DNA from: Corynebacterium lactis RW2-5
GTDB taxonomy: Bacteria; Actinomycetota; Actinomycetes; Mycobacteriales; Mycobacteriaceae
Assembly: GCF_001274895.1 (NCBI RefSeq)
Contig: NZ_CP006841.1
Span: 1,240,001 to 1,304,000 of the forward strand
Direction: 5' to 3'
DNA: 64,000 nt
Below are positions 62,588 through 64,000 of this stretch, piece by piece. Both the position numbers and the translations under genes were made by a program. The notes beneath the pieces are model-generated. The model had not been told where the DNA came from. It did not search any database and saw only the letters and a program-made list of their open reading frames with translations. Every line of letters begins with the position of its first letter. The stretch's first letter is position 1.

Positions 62588-64000
62588 GTGTCAGAAGTAT
62601 CAGCAACCCCAGCCCCATTTAACGTGTCCGCAGGTGTGTCTGCGGGCGAGGCTATGAGAGACCTGGGTTACCCCAACAAGGGTGCCGACGCCATCGTTTG
62701 CGTCCGTGATCCTGACGGAACCCTCCGCGATCTGTCCTACGTTCCCGAGACCGACACCGTAATGGAGCCAGTTCCGGCGAACACCCCGGACGGTCGCGAT
62801 GTCATCCGCCACTCGGCTACGCACGTGATGGCGCAGGCCGTGCAAGCAGAGTTTCCAGGCACGAAGTTGGGCATTGGCCCGGCGATTGACAATGGCTTCT
62901 ACTACGATTTTCGGGTCGCCGAGCCGTTCACTCCGGAGGATCTCAAGCGCATCGAAAAGCGCATGAAGAAGATCATTAAGTCCGGTCAGCGGTTCGAGCG
63001 TTTCGCTTTCGATTCTGTAGAGGACGCGCAAGAGGCGCTCGCCGACGAGCCGTACAAGCTCGAACTCATCCTGGAGAAGTCCAAGGGGCAGGTGTCCGAC
63101 GACGACGAGGCAAACGTCGATGTCGGCGGTTCGACACTGACCGGGTACCGCAACATCAACCCTCGTACCGGTGAGGTTGAATGGTTCGATCTCTGCCGTG
63201 GCCCGCACGTTCCGACCACTCGTTACATCCCCGCTTTTAAGATCACCCGTTCGTCGGCCGCGTACTGGCGCGGTGACCAGTCCCGTGATGGCTTGCAGCG
63301 AGTCTACGGCACTGCGTGGGAGTCGAAGGAGGCGCTGGACGAGCACCTCGATCGCATGCTGGAGGCGGAAAAGCGCGATCATCGTCGTCTTGGCCAGGAG
63401 CTGGACCTGTTTAGCTTCCCGGACGAGATTGGATCTGGTTTCCCCGTGTTCCACATCAAGGGTGGAATCATTCGCAACGAGATGGAGCAGCACTCCCGTC
63501 GCCGTCACATCGAGGCGGGATACGACTTCGTCAATACTCCGCACGTGACCAAGGGCGATTTGTTCAAGAAGTCTGGCCACCTGGACTTCTACGCTGACGG
63601 CATGTTCCCGCCGATGCAGCTCGACGGCGAATACGACGAGCACGGTAATTGCACCAAGGCGCCGCAGGACTACTACGTCAAGCCGATGAACTGCCCGATG
63701 CACAACCTAATCTATTCCTCTCGCGGCCGCAGCTACCGTGAACTGCCTTTGCGCATGTTCGAGTTCGGTACGGTGTATCGCTACGAGAAGTCTGGCGTTA
63801 TCCACGGCCTGACCCGTGCCCGCGGATTCACCCAGGACGATGCGCACATCTACTGCACCGAGGATCAGCTCGAGCAGGAGCTTACCGATGTGCTGGACTT
63901 CATCATTTCGCTGCTGCGCGATTACGGTCTGGATGACTTCTATCTCGAGCTCTCGACAAAGGACGATAAGAAATTCGTCGGCTCCGATGAAATCTGGGAG
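62588..64000 (+). CDS. thrS: Threonyl-tRNA synthetase, N-terminal part
   Basis: The first 471 codons of thrS; the gene runs off the right edge. ThrRS charges tRNA-Thr. Visible are the TGS domain (~10-75), the editing domain with [10 protein letters not shown] and the SxCxGPHxP-like DLCRGPHVP, and the class II catalytic core with motif 2 region and the zinc-site Cys in MNCPMHN. The start is GTG 62588; AAAGGAG lies about 12 nt upstream. A very short hydrophilic N-terminal extension precedes the TGS domain. Confidence 0.95.
   Translation, partial: MSEVSATPAPFNVSAGVSAGEAMRDLGYPNKGADAIVCVRDPDGTLRDLSYVPETDTVMEPVPANTPDGRDVIRHSATHVMAQAVQAEFPGTKLGIGPAIDNGFYYDFRVAEPFTPEDLKRIEKRMKKIIKSGQRFERFAFDSVEDAQEALADEPYKLELILEKSKGQVSDDDEANVDVGGSTLTGYRNINPRTGEVEWFDLCRGPHVPTTRYIPAFKITRSSAAYWRGDQSRDGLQRVYGTAWESKEALDEHLDRMLEAEKRDHRRLGQELDLFSFPDEIGSGFPVFHIKGGIIRNEMEQHSRRRHIEAGYDFVNTPHVTKGDLFKKSGHLDFYADGMFPPMQLDGEYDEHGNCTKAPQDYYVKPMNCPMHNLIYSSRGRSYRELPLRMFEFGTVYRYEKSGVIHGLTRARGFTQDDAHIYCTEDQLEQELTDVLDFIISLLRDYGLDDFYLELSTKDDKKFVGSDEIWE

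Noticed and set aside
62600..63703. 367-codon minus-strand open frame
   Set aside because: It lies wholly antisense to thrS, whose reading frame is certain; high-GC DNA often leaves such frames open.
1..64000. CRISPR arrays, insertion sequences, prophage, toxin-antitoxin pairs
   Set aside because: No regularly spaced repeats, transposase, integrase or phage genes were seen; gene order is largely that of the conserved core.

Overview
The window is chromosomal DNA of a Corynebacterium (Mycobacteriales). The evidence is gene content and order: an arabinogalactan arabinosyltransferase (AftC), DivS beside LexA, SigA and SigB flanking DtxR and polyphosphate glucokinase, many actinobacterial DUF proteins (DUF3000, 3039, 3093, 3099, 3516, 3710, 4192, 4193), and many TANNNT -10 boxes placed 6-8 nt before a start codon (leaderless genes). 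The order dapF-hflX-lexA-nrdR-dtxR-sigB-sigA-ppgK-suhB-cei-dut-rnd-hemE-hemY-hemQ-msrB-aftC follows the block known from C. glutamicum and M. tuberculosis. I cannot name the species. No phage, insertion sequence or CRISPR array is visible.

Layout. 1-7 kb: end of dapF, a protein with a Cys/Gly-rich tail, a ferrous iron uptake set (feoA, feoB, feoC-like), hflX and a nucleobase permease. 7-13.7 kb: fructose PTS operon (fruR-fruK-ptsF-ptsH), then lexA divergent from divS-nrdR across a control region rich in TCGAA motifs. 13.7-26 kb: hrpA, trhO, a DUF1846 protein, a Tat-exported neutral ceramidase followed by a membrane protein, and the peroxide module ahpC-ahpD with divergent oxyR. 26-39.6 kb: a DUF3516 helicase, PAC2 and DUF4192 proteins, dtxR-galE, sigB, dtd with a methyltransferase, small DUF genes and a second helicase. 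39.9-46.8 kb: SLC13 transporter, sigA, ppgK/suhB, cei, DUF4193/DUF3093. 46.9-55 kb: dut, DUF3710, an RNA methyltransferase, rnd, DUF3000, and the last steps of the coproporphyrin-dependent haem route. 55-58.4 kb: msrB, aftC, a RibD-like reductase, ferritin. 58.5-59.6 kb: seven tRNA genes, including an exact tandem duplication. 59.8-64 kb: CopC, a PCuAC-type lipoprotein, a Tat-exported DyP peroxidase and the start of thrS.

Functional theme. Iron, haem, copper and peroxide handling recur: feoABC, DtxR, the HemE/HemY/HemQ genes, ferritin, AhpCD/OxyR, MsrB, CopC/PCuAC and DyP. DtxR-box-like sequences (12 of 19 consensus positions) lie before feoA, dtxR and ftn, so one iron regulator may link the two ends of the window. 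The strongest items to follow up are the ceramidase with its neighbour, the tRNA Gly-Val duplication, the dyads before copC and fruR, the lexA-divS region, and the absence of ptsI and dxs from the positions they hold in relatives.
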